This document shows positions 1 to 7,118 of a stretch of 58,272 bases of DNA, piece after piece. The stretch spans positions 1 to 58,272 of the forward strand of contig SBGU01000036.1 in assembly GCA_006226495.1 (NCBI GenBank). The letters are read 5' to 3'. The notes under the pieces were generated by a model that was given only the letters and a program-made list of their open reading frames with translations, was not told where the DNA came from and searched no databases. The position numbers were made by a program, and so were the translations under genes. Every line of letters starts with the position of its first letter. Positions within the stretch are counted from its first letter, which is position 1. This stretch comes from Alphaproteobacteria bacterium (GTDB taxonomy: Bacteria > Pseudomonadota > Alphaproteobacteria > Sphingomonadales > Kordiimonadaceae).

Positions 1-671
1 AAACTGCGCAGTTTCGAACAGACACGAAGGCCATCGGTGTTGCGCATGGTGAGGCTGACGATGATCAGGTCGAAATTCTTTTCCCGGGCGCGTTCGGCGA
101 CATCTTCGCCACCGGCCATGAACGTGAGGTCACCCACACCCTCGAGCGCGCGGGCGATGCGTTCCATCACCCGTTCCTGTTCGTCCACGATCAGGATCGC
201 GCCGTCGGTGGGCATGCCCATGTCGAACGGCGTGTCGCTGTCGCGTTCCCAGCCGAGCTGGGCACCCGTGGCTTCGCGGTTCCTGAGCTCGTCCATCATG
301 ACCTTCAGGCGCACAAGCGAGCGCACCCGCGCGAACAGCGCCAGGTCCTGCACCGGTTTGGTGAGAAAATCGTCGGCACCGGCTTCAAGCCCCGCCACCC
401 GGTCGGACGGCTGGTCAAGCGCCGTGACCATGACCACCGGAATATGGGCGGTGGCCGGGTCGGCCTTGATGCGGCGGCAGACCTCGAAACCGTCCATGCC
501 GGGCATCATGACATCAAGAAGGATGATATCGGGATGTTCGCGGCTGATGATATCCAGAGCTTCCGGCCCGCTGAAGGCGGTCAGCACATCGAAATATTCG
601 CTTGTGAGCTTAGCCTCCAGCAGCTTGACGTTCGGCGGAACGTCGTCAACCACCAGCACACGCGCGGTCAT
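1..671 (-). CDS. pleD: PleD response regulator, 5' part (runs off the window)
   Basis: This is the N-terminal 223 codons of a PleD-type response regulator; the 3' end lies beyond base 1. ATG is at 671. Residues 1-120 are a canonical REC domain with the acidic pair in VVDD and phospho-acceptor Asp53 in LLDVMMPG. A second receiver-like domain follows (ILIVDEQERV onward), but its acceptor position is Ser (LIIVSLTM), as expected for the non-phosphorylated adaptor REC2 of PleD. The GGDEF output domain that makes c-di-GMP at the developing pole would lie outside the window. The gene sits 6 bases after divK on the same strand, the usual alphaproteobacterial divK-pleD pair. The GGDEF domain is inferred, not seen. 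Confidence 0.9.
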   Translation of the reverse strand, partial: MTARVLVVDDVPPNVKLLEAKLTSEYFDVLTAFSGPEALDIISREHPDIILLDVMMPGMDGFEVCRRIKADPATAHIPVVMVTALDQPSDRVAGLEAGADDFLTKPVQDLALFARVRSLVRLKVMMDELRNREATGAQLGWERDSDTPFDMGMPTDGAILIVDEQERVMERIARALEGVGDLTFMAGGEDVAERAREKNFDLIIVSLTMRNTDGLRVCSKLRS

Positions 672-677
672 CAGCCG

Positions 678-1043
678 TTATCCTACAAATTGTTTAACGG
701 TCTCGAGGAAATGGCCGACGGAGATCGGCTTGGCAATATAGGCTTCGCAGCCACCTTCCCGGATTTTTTCCTCGTCCCCCTTCATGGCGAAGGCGGTGAC
801 GGCAACAACCGGAATCTTGCGCAGGTCCTCGTCTTCCTTGAGCCATTTGGTGACTTCAAGGCCCGAGACTTCCGGCAACTGGATATCCATCAGGATAAGA
901 TCTGGCATGTGTTCCCGCGCGAGATCCAGCGCTGCCATGCCGTCCCGTGTCTGGATCGTCTCATAATCATGAGCTTCCAGAAGGTCGCAGAACAACTTCA
1001 TATTCAATTCGTTGTCTTCGACTATCAGGATTTTTTTACCCAT
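678..1043 (-). CDS. divK: DivK single-domain response regulator
   Basis: A stand-alone REC protein of 121 residues with no output domain. The acidic residues are in IVEDNE, the phospho-acceptor is Asp53 (LILMDIQLP), the Thr switch is in AVTAFAM and the conserved Lys is in YIAKPIS. This matches DivK, which is phosphorylated at the cell poles by PleC/DivJ-type kinases and acts through DivL and CckA on CtrA. It lies directly upstream of pleD with a 6-base gap, so the two are probably co-transcribed from a promoter in 1044-1248. I saw no full CtrA site (TTAA-N7-TTAA) in that gap. Confidence 0.93.
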   Translation of the reverse strand: MGKKILIVEDNELNMKLFCDLLEAHDYETIQTRDGMAALDLAREHMPDLILMDIQLPEVSGLEVTKWLKEDEDLRKIPVVAVTAFAMKGDEEKIREGGCEAYIAKPISVGHFLETVKQFVG

Positions 1044-1248
1044 ACGATCCCCTGGCCCCTTTCGAACGAAATCTCACCGCGACGCCCTTATCCGGATAAT
1101 AGTCGTGCTTTCTTTAAAAAAACAAGCCCGACAAGGCATTTATATCGCGAAATGAATGTAGTCTCGTTTCTCGCCTTAAAAAGCCGATTTTCATACCGGC
1201 ATCATTCTGGAACACTAGCATAAAAGATTCGAGGGAGTAGACAGAATC

Positions 1249-1524
1249 ATGAACAGCGAGCATGCCCAGTCGGTCGCTCTGTCGGCGGTGGCCTTTATCT
1301 TGTCAGAAGATGCGCTTCGGGACCGGTTCCTGGGCCTGACGGGCCTTGATGGTGCCGAACTGCGCAACCGCCTGTCGGACAAGGATTTTCTGGCCAGCGT
1401 GCTCGAATTCATTCTCGGTCATGAGCCCGATGTGCTGGCCTTTGCCGCCCATGCGGGCGAAAAGCCGGAAGCCGTGCAAGCTGCCTGGCGCACACTGGGT
1501 GGCGGCGTCGGACAGGAATGGTGA
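1249..1524 (+). CDS. DUF3572 family protein
   Basis: A small soluble, mostly helical and acidic protein of 91 residues. Its length, the repeated leucine and phenylalanine spacing and the tail (AAWRTLGGG) fit the alphaproteobacterial DUF3572 family, which is commonly found between divK and dinB. It has no catalytic motif or membrane segment that I can see. The ATG at 1249 has a GAGGGAG Shine-Dalgarno around 1230-1237. The next gene starts inside its last codons (7-base overlap), so the two are translationally coupled. Biochemical function is unknown; family assignment is by recognition only. Confidence 0.8.
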   Translation: MNSEHAQSVALSAVAFILSEDALRDRFLGLTGLDGAELRNRLSDKDFLASVLEFILGHEPDVLAFAAHAGEKPEAVQAAWRTLGGGVGQEW

Positions 1525-2189
1525 ACGACATGACCAAGCCGATGGAAATACAGGAAATCGAAGCCGTCCTGGCCAAAATCGAGCCCGGCCGCCCGCTCCT
1601 GATCCTGGATGCCGACGAGGTGCTGCTCAGGTTCGTCGAACGGCTGGAACAGCATCTCAACGATAATGGCTTCGACCTCAGGCTGACCAGTTTCCGCCTG
1701 AGCGGCAACATCTTCCACCGGGAAAGCGGCGACCGCGCCGACCTGGAAACCTGCCGCGGCCTGATCGCCAGCTTCTTCGATACCTGCGCCCATGATGTGC
1801 CCGCCGTCGAAGGCGCTGCAGAAACCCTGGCCGCGCTCAGCGACCGGTTCCAGATCGTGGTGCTGACCAACGTGCCGGAACGCAGCCGTATGCGCCGGAT
1901 CGAAAGCCTGCGCGCCCAGGGCATCGATTATCCGCTGATCGCCAATGCCGGCGAAAAAGGCCCGATGGCCCGCCGCCTGATGGACCGTGCCGGCGCCATC
2001 AGCGTGTTTGTCGATGACCTGCCGCCGCAGCTTTTGTCGGTGGCCGAACATGCGCCCGACATGCATCTGGTGCATTTTGTCGCCGATCCGCGCCTTGGCC
2101 CCCTGATCGAACCCGCCGAAGCCGCCCATGTGCGCATCGACGACTGGCCGCGCCTTGGCCGGCACCTGACTGCCCTGTTGGACGACTGA
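1518..2189 (+). CDS. HAD-like hydrolase superfamily protein
   Basis: A protein of 223 residues that looks like a divergent HAD-superfamily phosphatase. Motif I is LILDADEVLL, with the paired Asp residues but Glu-Val replacing the usual Gly-Thr. Motif II is probably VVLTNVPE (Thr), followed by a Lys in AGEKGPMA and an acidic motif FVDDLPP. An ATG at 1518 overlaps the DUF3572 stop; a second in-frame ATG at 1530 is an alternative start. It is 2 bases from dinB, so DUF3572, this gene and dinB form one operon. Substrate is unknown. The altered motif I makes true phosphatase activity uncertain. Confidence 0.7.
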   Translation: MVNDMTKPMEIQEIEAVLAKIEPGRPLLILDADEVLLRFVERLEQHLNDNGFDLRLTSFRLSGNIFHRESGDRADLETCRGLIASFFDTCAHDVPAVEGAAETLAALSDRFQIVVLTNVPERSRMRRIESLRAQGIDYPLIANAGEKGPMARRLMDRAGAISVFVDDLPPQLLSVAEHAPDMHLVHFVADPRLGPLIEPAEAAHVRIDDWPRLGRHLTALLDD

Positions 2190-2191
2190 GC

Positions 2192-3535
2192 ATGGCGGCC
2201 CCTGCCCCCGACCCGCACACCAGCCCGCCGCCCAGCCTGTGCCGAAGCTGCCTGCATGTGTTTTTCACCGGCACCCGCAAATGCCCGGCGTGTGACCGGC
2301 CAAGGGTCGTTTCGCACCCGGAACTTCTTTCCCTCCGGATCGCGCACCTGGACTGTGACGCCTTTTATGCCTCCATCGAAAAACGCGACAACCCGGACCT
2401 GGCGGCGAAACCGCTGATCATCGGCGGCGGCGACCAGCGCGGTGTGGTATCCACCTGCTGTTATATCGCGCGCATGAGCGGGGTGCGCTCGGCCATGCCC
2501 ATGTACAAGGCACGCAAGCTGTGCCCGGACGCCGTGGTGCTGCCGCCCAACATGAAGCTGTACCGCGATGTCGGTTATCAGGTACGCGCTATGATGCGCG
2601 ACCTGACGCCCCTGGTGGAACCGCTGTCGATTGATGAAGCTTTCATGGACATGTCGGGCACCGAGCGGCTGCATGGTGCGCCGCCCGCCGTCACCCTCGC
2701 GGCGCTGGCCCGCCGGATCGAGACTGAGGTGGGCATCACTGTATCCATCGGCCTTGCGCCCAACAAGTTCCTGGCCAAGCTGGCGTCGGACATGGACAAA
2801 CCGCGCGGTTTTACCGTGATCGGCGAAAGCGACGCACAGAAGATACTGGCTGACCTGCCCATCGACCGCATCTATGGCATCGGCGCCAAATCGGCCGAAA
2901 ACCTGCGCAAGGACGGCCTGACCCGCATCAGCCAGTTGCAAGAGATGGAAGAAAGCACGCTGATGCGCCGCTACGGCGAAACCGGACAGCGCCTGTGGCG
3001 GCTGTCGCGCGGTATCGATGGCCGCAAGGTCGAACCCAGCCACCCGGTCAAAAGTGTATCGAGCGAACGCACGCTCGACCATGACCTTGCGGATTATGAC
3101 AGCCTTGAAAAACGGCTGTGGTCCTTAAGCGAGAATGTGTCCGAAGACCTGAAGAAAAAAGAACTGGCGGGCCTGACCATCACCCTGAAGCTGAAAACCA
3201 GCATGCACCGCATCATCACCCGGTCCCGCACCCTGGATGCACCCACCCAGCTTGCCAGCAGCATCTTCGAGGTCGGGCAACAGCTTCTGAAGCCGCTGAC
3301 CGACGGCACACCCTACCGGCTGATCGGCATCGGCATGAGCCATTTCCGCCCATTGTCCGAGGCCGACCAGCCCGACCTGATTGAACCGCGCCGCACCCGC
3401 CGCGCCAAGGCCGAGGTGGCGATGGATGCGCTTCGGGGCAAATATGGCAAGGCCGCCATCACCAAGGGCCGCGGTTTCGAAGCGGCAAAAAATGCCCCTG
3501 CGGCCCCACTCCCCGGCAAGTCTGACAAACGCTGA
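2192..3535 (+). CDS. dinB: DNA polymerase IV (DinB)
   Basis: A Y-family translesion polymerase of 447 residues. Catalytic carboxylates are in HLDCDAFYASIEK (Asp54) and SIDEAF (Asp148, Glu149). The steric-gate tyrosine is in DAFYAS, and the helix-hairpin-helix region is IYGIGAKSAENL. The first 45 residues add a Cys4 motif (Cys17, Cys20, Cys31, Cys34) that could bind zinc; this extension is typical of alphaproteobacterial DinB. The C-terminal little-finger domain runs to about residue 400 and a basic tail follows. No beta-clamp motif of the QLxLF type is obvious at the very end. The ATG at 2192 follows the HAD stop by 2 bases. Confidence 0.95.
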   Translation: MAAPAPDPHTSPPPSLCRSCLHVFFTGTRKCPACDRPRVVSHPELLSLRIAHLDCDAFYASIEKRDNPDLAAKPLIIGGGDQRGVVSTCCYIARMSGVRSAMPMYKARKLCPDAVVLPPNMKLYRDVGYQVRAMMRDLTPLVEPLSIDEAFMDMSGTERLHGAPPAVTLAALARRIETEVGITVSIGLAPNKFLAKLASDMDKPRGFTVIGESDAQKILADLPIDRIYGIGAKSAENLRKDGLTRISQLQEMEESTLMRRYGETGQRLWRLSRGIDGRKVEPSHPVKSVSSERTLDHDLADYDSLEKRLWSLSENVSEDLKKKELAGLTITLKLKTSMHRIITRSRTLDAPTQLASSIFEVGQQLLKPLTDGTPYRLIGIGMSHFRPLSEADQPDLIEPRRTRRAKAEVAMDALRGKYGKAAITKGRGFEAAKNAPAAPLPGKSDKR

Positions 3536-3632
3536 ACAGCCTTTAAAACCGCAGGTTTCCACGCTTTCCTCACAAATCCATCATGGCATGCGTCTTGCTT
3601 GTTCACAGACGTGTTTTGATGAGGAGACGGGC

Positions 3633-4337
3633 ATGATTGAACAACCCTCCAGCAAGTTGGACGACAAGACCGAGATCAACCCCTATGTCAGCAAGCTTGC
3701 GAGCCGGCTGATGAAAACGGCCGCCAACGCCGAAATGAAGTTCGACAGCACCGGCTGGCAACTGATCACCGAGGTGCTGAGTTTTGCCGCAGCCGCCGAA
3801 CAGCGCATGGCCGAACAGCAGGAACGAATTTCCTATCTCGAACAACTGTCCGTCACCGATGAACTGACCGGCATCCCGAACCGCCGCGGCCTGCGCCTGG
3901 CGCTGGGCCAGACCCTCGCGACCGCCGCACGCCACCGCGAAACCGGCGTGCTCGGCTTCCTCGACCTCGACGGTTTCAAGGCGATCAACGACATCCATGG
4001 CCATATGGCCGGTGACGCCGTGCTCAGGCATGTTGCCAAGATCCTGAAAGCCCATGTGCGGCCAAGCGACATGGTTGCCCGTATTGCCGGCGACGAGTTT
4101 GCCATCATCCTGACCCGCTGCAACTGCACACAGGGCAAGGGGCGCCTGCGTGCGCTTCAGCGCGAAATCAACGAAAGCGACTTCAGCTATGGCGGCACCA
4201 CCATTCCGGTGAAATGCTCGATCGGCGTGCGTCAGTTCTCGGGCGCCAGCGACCCCGCCGAACTGATCGAAGCCGCCGACCAGGCCATGTATCACGACAA
4301 GCAGACCCGCAAGGGCGCACATCTCCGGACCGCCTGA
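3633..4337 (+). CDS. GGDEF diguanylate cyclase
   Basis: A soluble protein of 234 residues. Residues 1-70 are helical with no recognised sensor domain and may form a short coiled coil (AAAEQRMAEQQERISYLEQL) that dimerises the enzyme. The GGDEF domain starts at SVTDELTGIPNRRG (about 74). The metal site is FLDLDGFK (Asp111), the signature reads AGDEF (152-156), and RPSD (143-146) lies five residues upstream, which is the inhibitory I-site spacing. It should therefore make c-di-GMP from GTP and be product-inhibited. ATG at 3633 is preceded by GAGGAG at 3621-3626. It stands alone, with a terminator directly after it. Confidence 0.85.
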   Translation: MIEQPSSKLDDKTEINPYVSKLASRLMKTAANAEMKFDSTGWQLITEVLSFAAAAEQRMAEQQERISYLEQLSVTDELTGIPNRRGLRLALGQTLATAARHRETGVLGFLDLDGFKAINDIHGHMAGDAVLRHVAKILKAHVRPSDMVARIAGDEFAIILTRCNCTQGKGRLRALQREINESDFSYGGTTIPVKCSIGVRQFSGASDPAELIEAADQAMYHDKQTRKGAHLRTA

Positions 4338-4366
4338 GGCGTCAGCGCCACAAAACACGAATGATG

Positions 4367-4391
4367 AAAGGGCCCGATGGGCCCTTTTTTT
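4367..4391 (+). terminator. Rho-independent terminator after the diguanylate cyclase
   Basis: A perfect hairpin of AAAGGGCCC and its complement around a three-base GAT loop, followed by a run of seven T on the plus strand. It ends the transcript of the diguanylate cyclase gene and separates it from the RidA operon. Confidence 0.9.
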
Positions 4392-4454
4392 ATGGTGCAG
4401 CCTTTGGTACAAGGGCTTAGGATTTCTGTGTTTTTTACATTCGGGGAATGGGGC

Positions 4455-4916
4455 ATGAGCATCGACGCAAAACTGAAGGAACTGGGCCTGGAACTGCCGA
4501 CGCCTGTGGCACCGGTCGCCAATTATGTGCCGTTTGTGCAGACCGGCAATCTGGTCAGTATTTCGGGACAGGTGCCGATCAAGGACGGCAAGGTCGCCTT
4601 CGAAGGCAAGGTCGGCGACACCGTGTCGATCGAGGATGCCCAGGCCGCCGCAAAACTGTGCGCCATCAATATCCTTGCGCAGCTCAAGGCTGCCTGCGGG
4701 GGTGACCTGGACCGCGTGGTCCGCATCGTCAAACTGGGCGCCTTCATCAATTGCATCGACGGCTTCGGCCAGCAGCCCGGCATCGCCAACGCCGCCAGCG
4801 ACCTGATGGTTGCCGTGTTCGGCGACAAGGGCCGCCACAGCCGTTCGGCGGTCGGCGTGAATGCCCTGCCCCTGAATGTGCCGGTCGAAATAGACGCGCT
4901 TGTTGAAATCGGTTGA
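4455..4916 (+). CDS. RidA family (YjgF/YER057c/UK114) protein
   Basis: A protein of 153 residues of the RidA superfamily, whose best-known members hydrolyse reactive enamine/imine intermediates from PLP enzymes. Recognisable blocks are LVSISGQVP, a central Gly/Asp-rich turn, and SRSAVGVNALPLNVPVEID, where Arg130 lies at the position of the substrate-carboxylate-binding Arg of RidA. It is longer than the approximately 128-residue archetype because of an N-terminal segment, as in a separate bacterial subfamily. The ATG at 4455 was preferred to an upstream in-frame start because the downstream one begins at the conserved domain. It heads an operon with the next two genes. Confidence 0.85.
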   Translation: MSIDAKLKELGLELPTPVAPVANYVPFVQTGNLVSISGQVPIKDGKVAFEGKVGDTVSIEDAQAAAKLCAINILAQLKAACGGDLDRVVRIVKLGAFINCIDGFGQQPGIANAASDLMVAVFGDKGRHSRSAVGVNALPLNVPVEIDALVEIG

Positions 4917-4920
4917 TCCG

Positions 4921-5673
4921 ATGGCGGGTAAACAAAACACCCGGGAATTTCCCTGGCTTGCACAGAAGGATATCGCGCATCGGGGCCTGTTTGTGCCGGG
5001 CACCCTGGCGGAAGAAAACACCGTGGCATCGGCGATGGCCGCCGTCGAGGCCGGTTATGGCATCGAGATCGATGTCCGCACCACAGCCGACGATATTGTC
5101 GTGGTTTTTCATGATGATACCCTTGAGCGCATGACCGATGGCCAGGGCGCCGTGGGCCTGTGGGGGTTTCAGCAGATCCGCAAATATATCGTGGGTGCCA
5201 GCGGTCGGCCGATCCCATCGCTGCCCGACGTGCTGGAGGCCGTGAACGGCCAGGCGCCCATCTATGTGGAGATCAAATCCCACCGCAAGATGGACATTCA
5301 GAAGCTGTGTGCAGGGGTGCGCCACTGTTTCGAAGGCTATCATGGCCCCGTGGCCATCATGTCGTTCGATCCGCGCATCGTGGCCTGGTTTCGCACCTAT
5401 ATGCCCAAATATGCCCGCGGCCTGATCGTGGGGCGCGAGATGCTTCTGAAAATGCGCAACCGGCTCAGCCTTGTCTGGTGGACGCATAAATGCCGGCCCG
5501 ATTTTATCGCCTGCGACGTGAACCTGTTGCCAAACAGCTTTGCCATGCGCTGGCGCGCCGGCGGCAAACCGGTGCTGACCTGGACCGTGCGCTCGGAACA
5601 GATGGCAAAAATCGCCCGCGAGCATGCCGATGCGCTGATTTTCGAAAGCCCGGCGGTCGTGGGGCCACGGTAA
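4921..5673 (+). CDS. Glycerophosphodiester phosphodiesterase family protein
   Basis: A 250-residue TIM-barrel phosphodiesterase. Motifs are AHRG (His20, Arg21), EENT (Glu32), GIEIDVR (Glu49, Asp51), VFHDDTLER (His64) and YVEIKS, the full catalytic and metal-binding set of GDPD enzymes, which release glycerol-3-phosphate from deacylated phospholipids. No signal peptide is visible, so it should be cytoplasmic. ATG is 4 bases after the RidA stop. An earlier in-frame start at 4900 lies inside RidA and lacks support. The pairing with RidA and the next acyltransferase suggests lipid or envelope salvage, which is inference. Confidence 0.9.
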   Translation: MAGKQNTREFPWLAQKDIAHRGLFVPGTLAEENTVASAMAAVEAGYGIEIDVRTTADDIVVVFHDDTLERMTDGQGAVGLWGFQQIRKYIVGASGRPIPSLPDVLEAVNGQAPIYVEIKSHRKMDIQKLCAGVRHCFEGYHGPVAIMSFDPRIVAWFRTYMPKYARGLIVGREMLLKMRNRLSLVWWTHKCRPDFIACDVNLLPNSFAMRWRAGGKPVLTWTVRSEQMAKIAREHADALIFESPAVVGPR

Positions 5674-5682
5674 CGGAGCATC

Positions 5683-6846
5683 ATGTCGGATATCCGCGCC
5701 AGCCTGGTCCAGAGTGTCGAAGCCATCGACCCCGCAGCCTGGGATGCGTGCGCCGGCAACAGCAGCAATTCAGGTCCATCCTTTGGCAACCCCTTTGTTG
5801 CCCATGCCTTTTTCCAGGCGCTTGAACGGTCCGGCTGCACAACAGCGGAAACCGGCTGGCTGCCGAACCACCTGATTCTGGGCGATCCGGCCGCGCCAGA
5901 CGGCATCATGCCCCTGTTTGTCAAAAGCCATTCCTATGGCGAATATGTGTTCGACCATGGCTGGGCCGACGCCTTCGAACGCGCGGGTGGGCGCTATTAC
6001 CCCAAACTGCAATCCAGCGTGCCCTTCACGCCGGTCACCGGCCCGCGCCTGATGTTGCGCCCGGATGCACCGGAAGGCAGCGCACGGCACCTGTTGCAGG
6101 CAGCGGCGGGGGCAACACGGCAGCTCGGGCTTTCGTCCTGTCATATCACCTTCACCGATGCCGCCACAGCGGGCCTTGCAGACGATGAAGGCTGGCTGGT
6201 GCGCAACGACCAGCAATTCCACTGGTTCAACCGGGACTATGCCGCCTTTGATCAATTCCTAGAGGCCCTGTCGTCCCGCAAGCGCAAGCAGATCAGGAAA
6301 GAACGCCGCACCGCCGTGGAGGCCGGCATCACATTCGAATGGCTGACAGGCGACGCCATCCTTGATGCCCACTGGGACGCATTTTTCGAATTTTATATCG
6401 ATACCGGCAGCCGCAAATGGGGCCAGCCCTACCTGAACCGGGACTTCTTTTCGCTGATCGGCGCCAGCATGAAGGACCGTATCCTCTTGATATTGGCCAT
6501 GCGGGATGGTCGCCCGATCGCGGGGGCGCTGAATTTCATCGGCGCGGATACACTTTTTGGCCGGCATTGGGGCTGTGTCGAAGACCATCCCTGCCTGCAT
6601 TTCGAAACCTGCTATTATCAGGCCATCGAATTTGCCATCGACCGCGGCCTAAAATGTGTCGAGGCCGGCGCGCAAGGCCAGCACAAGCTGGCGCGCGGCT
6701 ACGAACCGGTGAAGACCTACAGCGCCCACTGGATCGAAAACCCGTCCTTCCGCGACGCGGTCGACCGCTACCTCAGGCAGGAACGGCGCGGTGTCGACGC
6801 CGATATCGACTGGCTGAGCGAACATACGCCCTTCAAAAAAGGCTGA
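5683..6846 (+). CDS. GNAT/FemAB-like protein (DUF482 type)
   Basis: A protein of 387 residues with the long double-GNAT layout of the DUF482 (peptidogalycan biosynthesis) family. Typical blocks are FVAHAFFQALERSG near the N terminus, the basic stretch RKRKQIRKERR in the middle, and FGRHWGCVED...HFETCYYQAIEFAI followed by EAGAQGQHKLARGYEP, the conserved C-terminal acetyl-CoA-type fold. The reaction is not established for the family. It may transfer an acyl or aminoacyl group to a lipid or cell-wall precursor. It begins 9 bases after the phosphodiesterase gene and closes the three-gene operon. Confidence 0.8.
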   Translation: MSDIRASLVQSVEAIDPAAWDACAGNSSNSGPSFGNPFVAHAFFQALERSGCTTAETGWLPNHLILGDPAAPDGIMPLFVKSHSYGEYVFDHGWADAFERAGGRYYPKLQSSVPFTPVTGPRLMLRPDAPEGSARHLLQAAAGATRQLGLSSCHITFTDAATAGLADDEGWLVRNDQQFHWFNRDYAAFDQFLEALSSRKRKQIRKERRTAVEAGITFEWLTGDAILDAHWDAFFEFYIDTGSRKWGQPYLNRDFFSLIGASMKDRILLILAMRDGRPIAGALNFIGADTLFGRHWGCVEDHPCLHFETCYYQAIEFAIDRGLKCVEAGAQGQHKLARGYEPVKTYSAHWIENPSFRDAVDRYLRQERRGVDADIDWLSEHTPFKKG

Positions 6847-7118
6847 AAAAAGCCCACTTGGTCCTGGCAAATTTCCCCGAAAAATTGTGGAGTCGCACAA
6901 TATTTCAGCCATTTTTGGCTGATGTGCGCCATTTTCCGCCGTTATGTATATTCCATAACAATCTGATATAACACAGATTCTGCTACTATAGGATGCAGTT
7001 GTTGACACCGACGTCCGTTTGGCAACAATGCCCCCATATTGTTATGCGGCATAATTTCAGACCGCACTTTTTTGCCCAAAAGCCAGTCATTCGAAGCCAT
7101 TTTCATTAGGAGGATACC
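6847..7118 (+). promoter_or_regulatory. AT-rich upstream region of the peroxidase gene with inverted repeats
   Basis: This 272-base gap holds no gene. It contains four perfect inverted repeats: TCAGCC/GGCTGA (6905-6922), GTTATG-N7-CATAAC (6941-6959), AATCTG-N8-CAGATT (6960-6979) and TTATGC-G-GCATAA (7042-7054). The second and fourth share a GTTATG half-site. A possible sigma-70 promoter sits between them (TTGACA at 7002-7007, AACAAT at 7024-7029, 16-base spacer). The peroxidase has a strong AGGAGG ribosome site at 7108-7113. The arrangement suggests transcription factor control of the peroxidase; the regulator is unknown. Confidence 0.5.
7002..7029 (+). promoter_or_regulatory. Candidate sigma-70 promoter for the peroxidase
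   Basis: A perfect TTGACA hexamer at 7002-7007 and AACAAT (4 of 6 matches to the consensus) at 7024-7029, separated by 16 bases. The gene starts at 7119. The palindrome at 7042-7054 would overlap the transcribed leader just downstream. Predicted by eye only. Confidence 0.35.

Noticed and set aside
1044-1248. CtrA binding site in the divK upstream gap
   Set aside because: TTAA occurs twice but never with a second TTAA at the right spacing; the nearest (TTAAAAAGCCGATTTT) fails at several positions.
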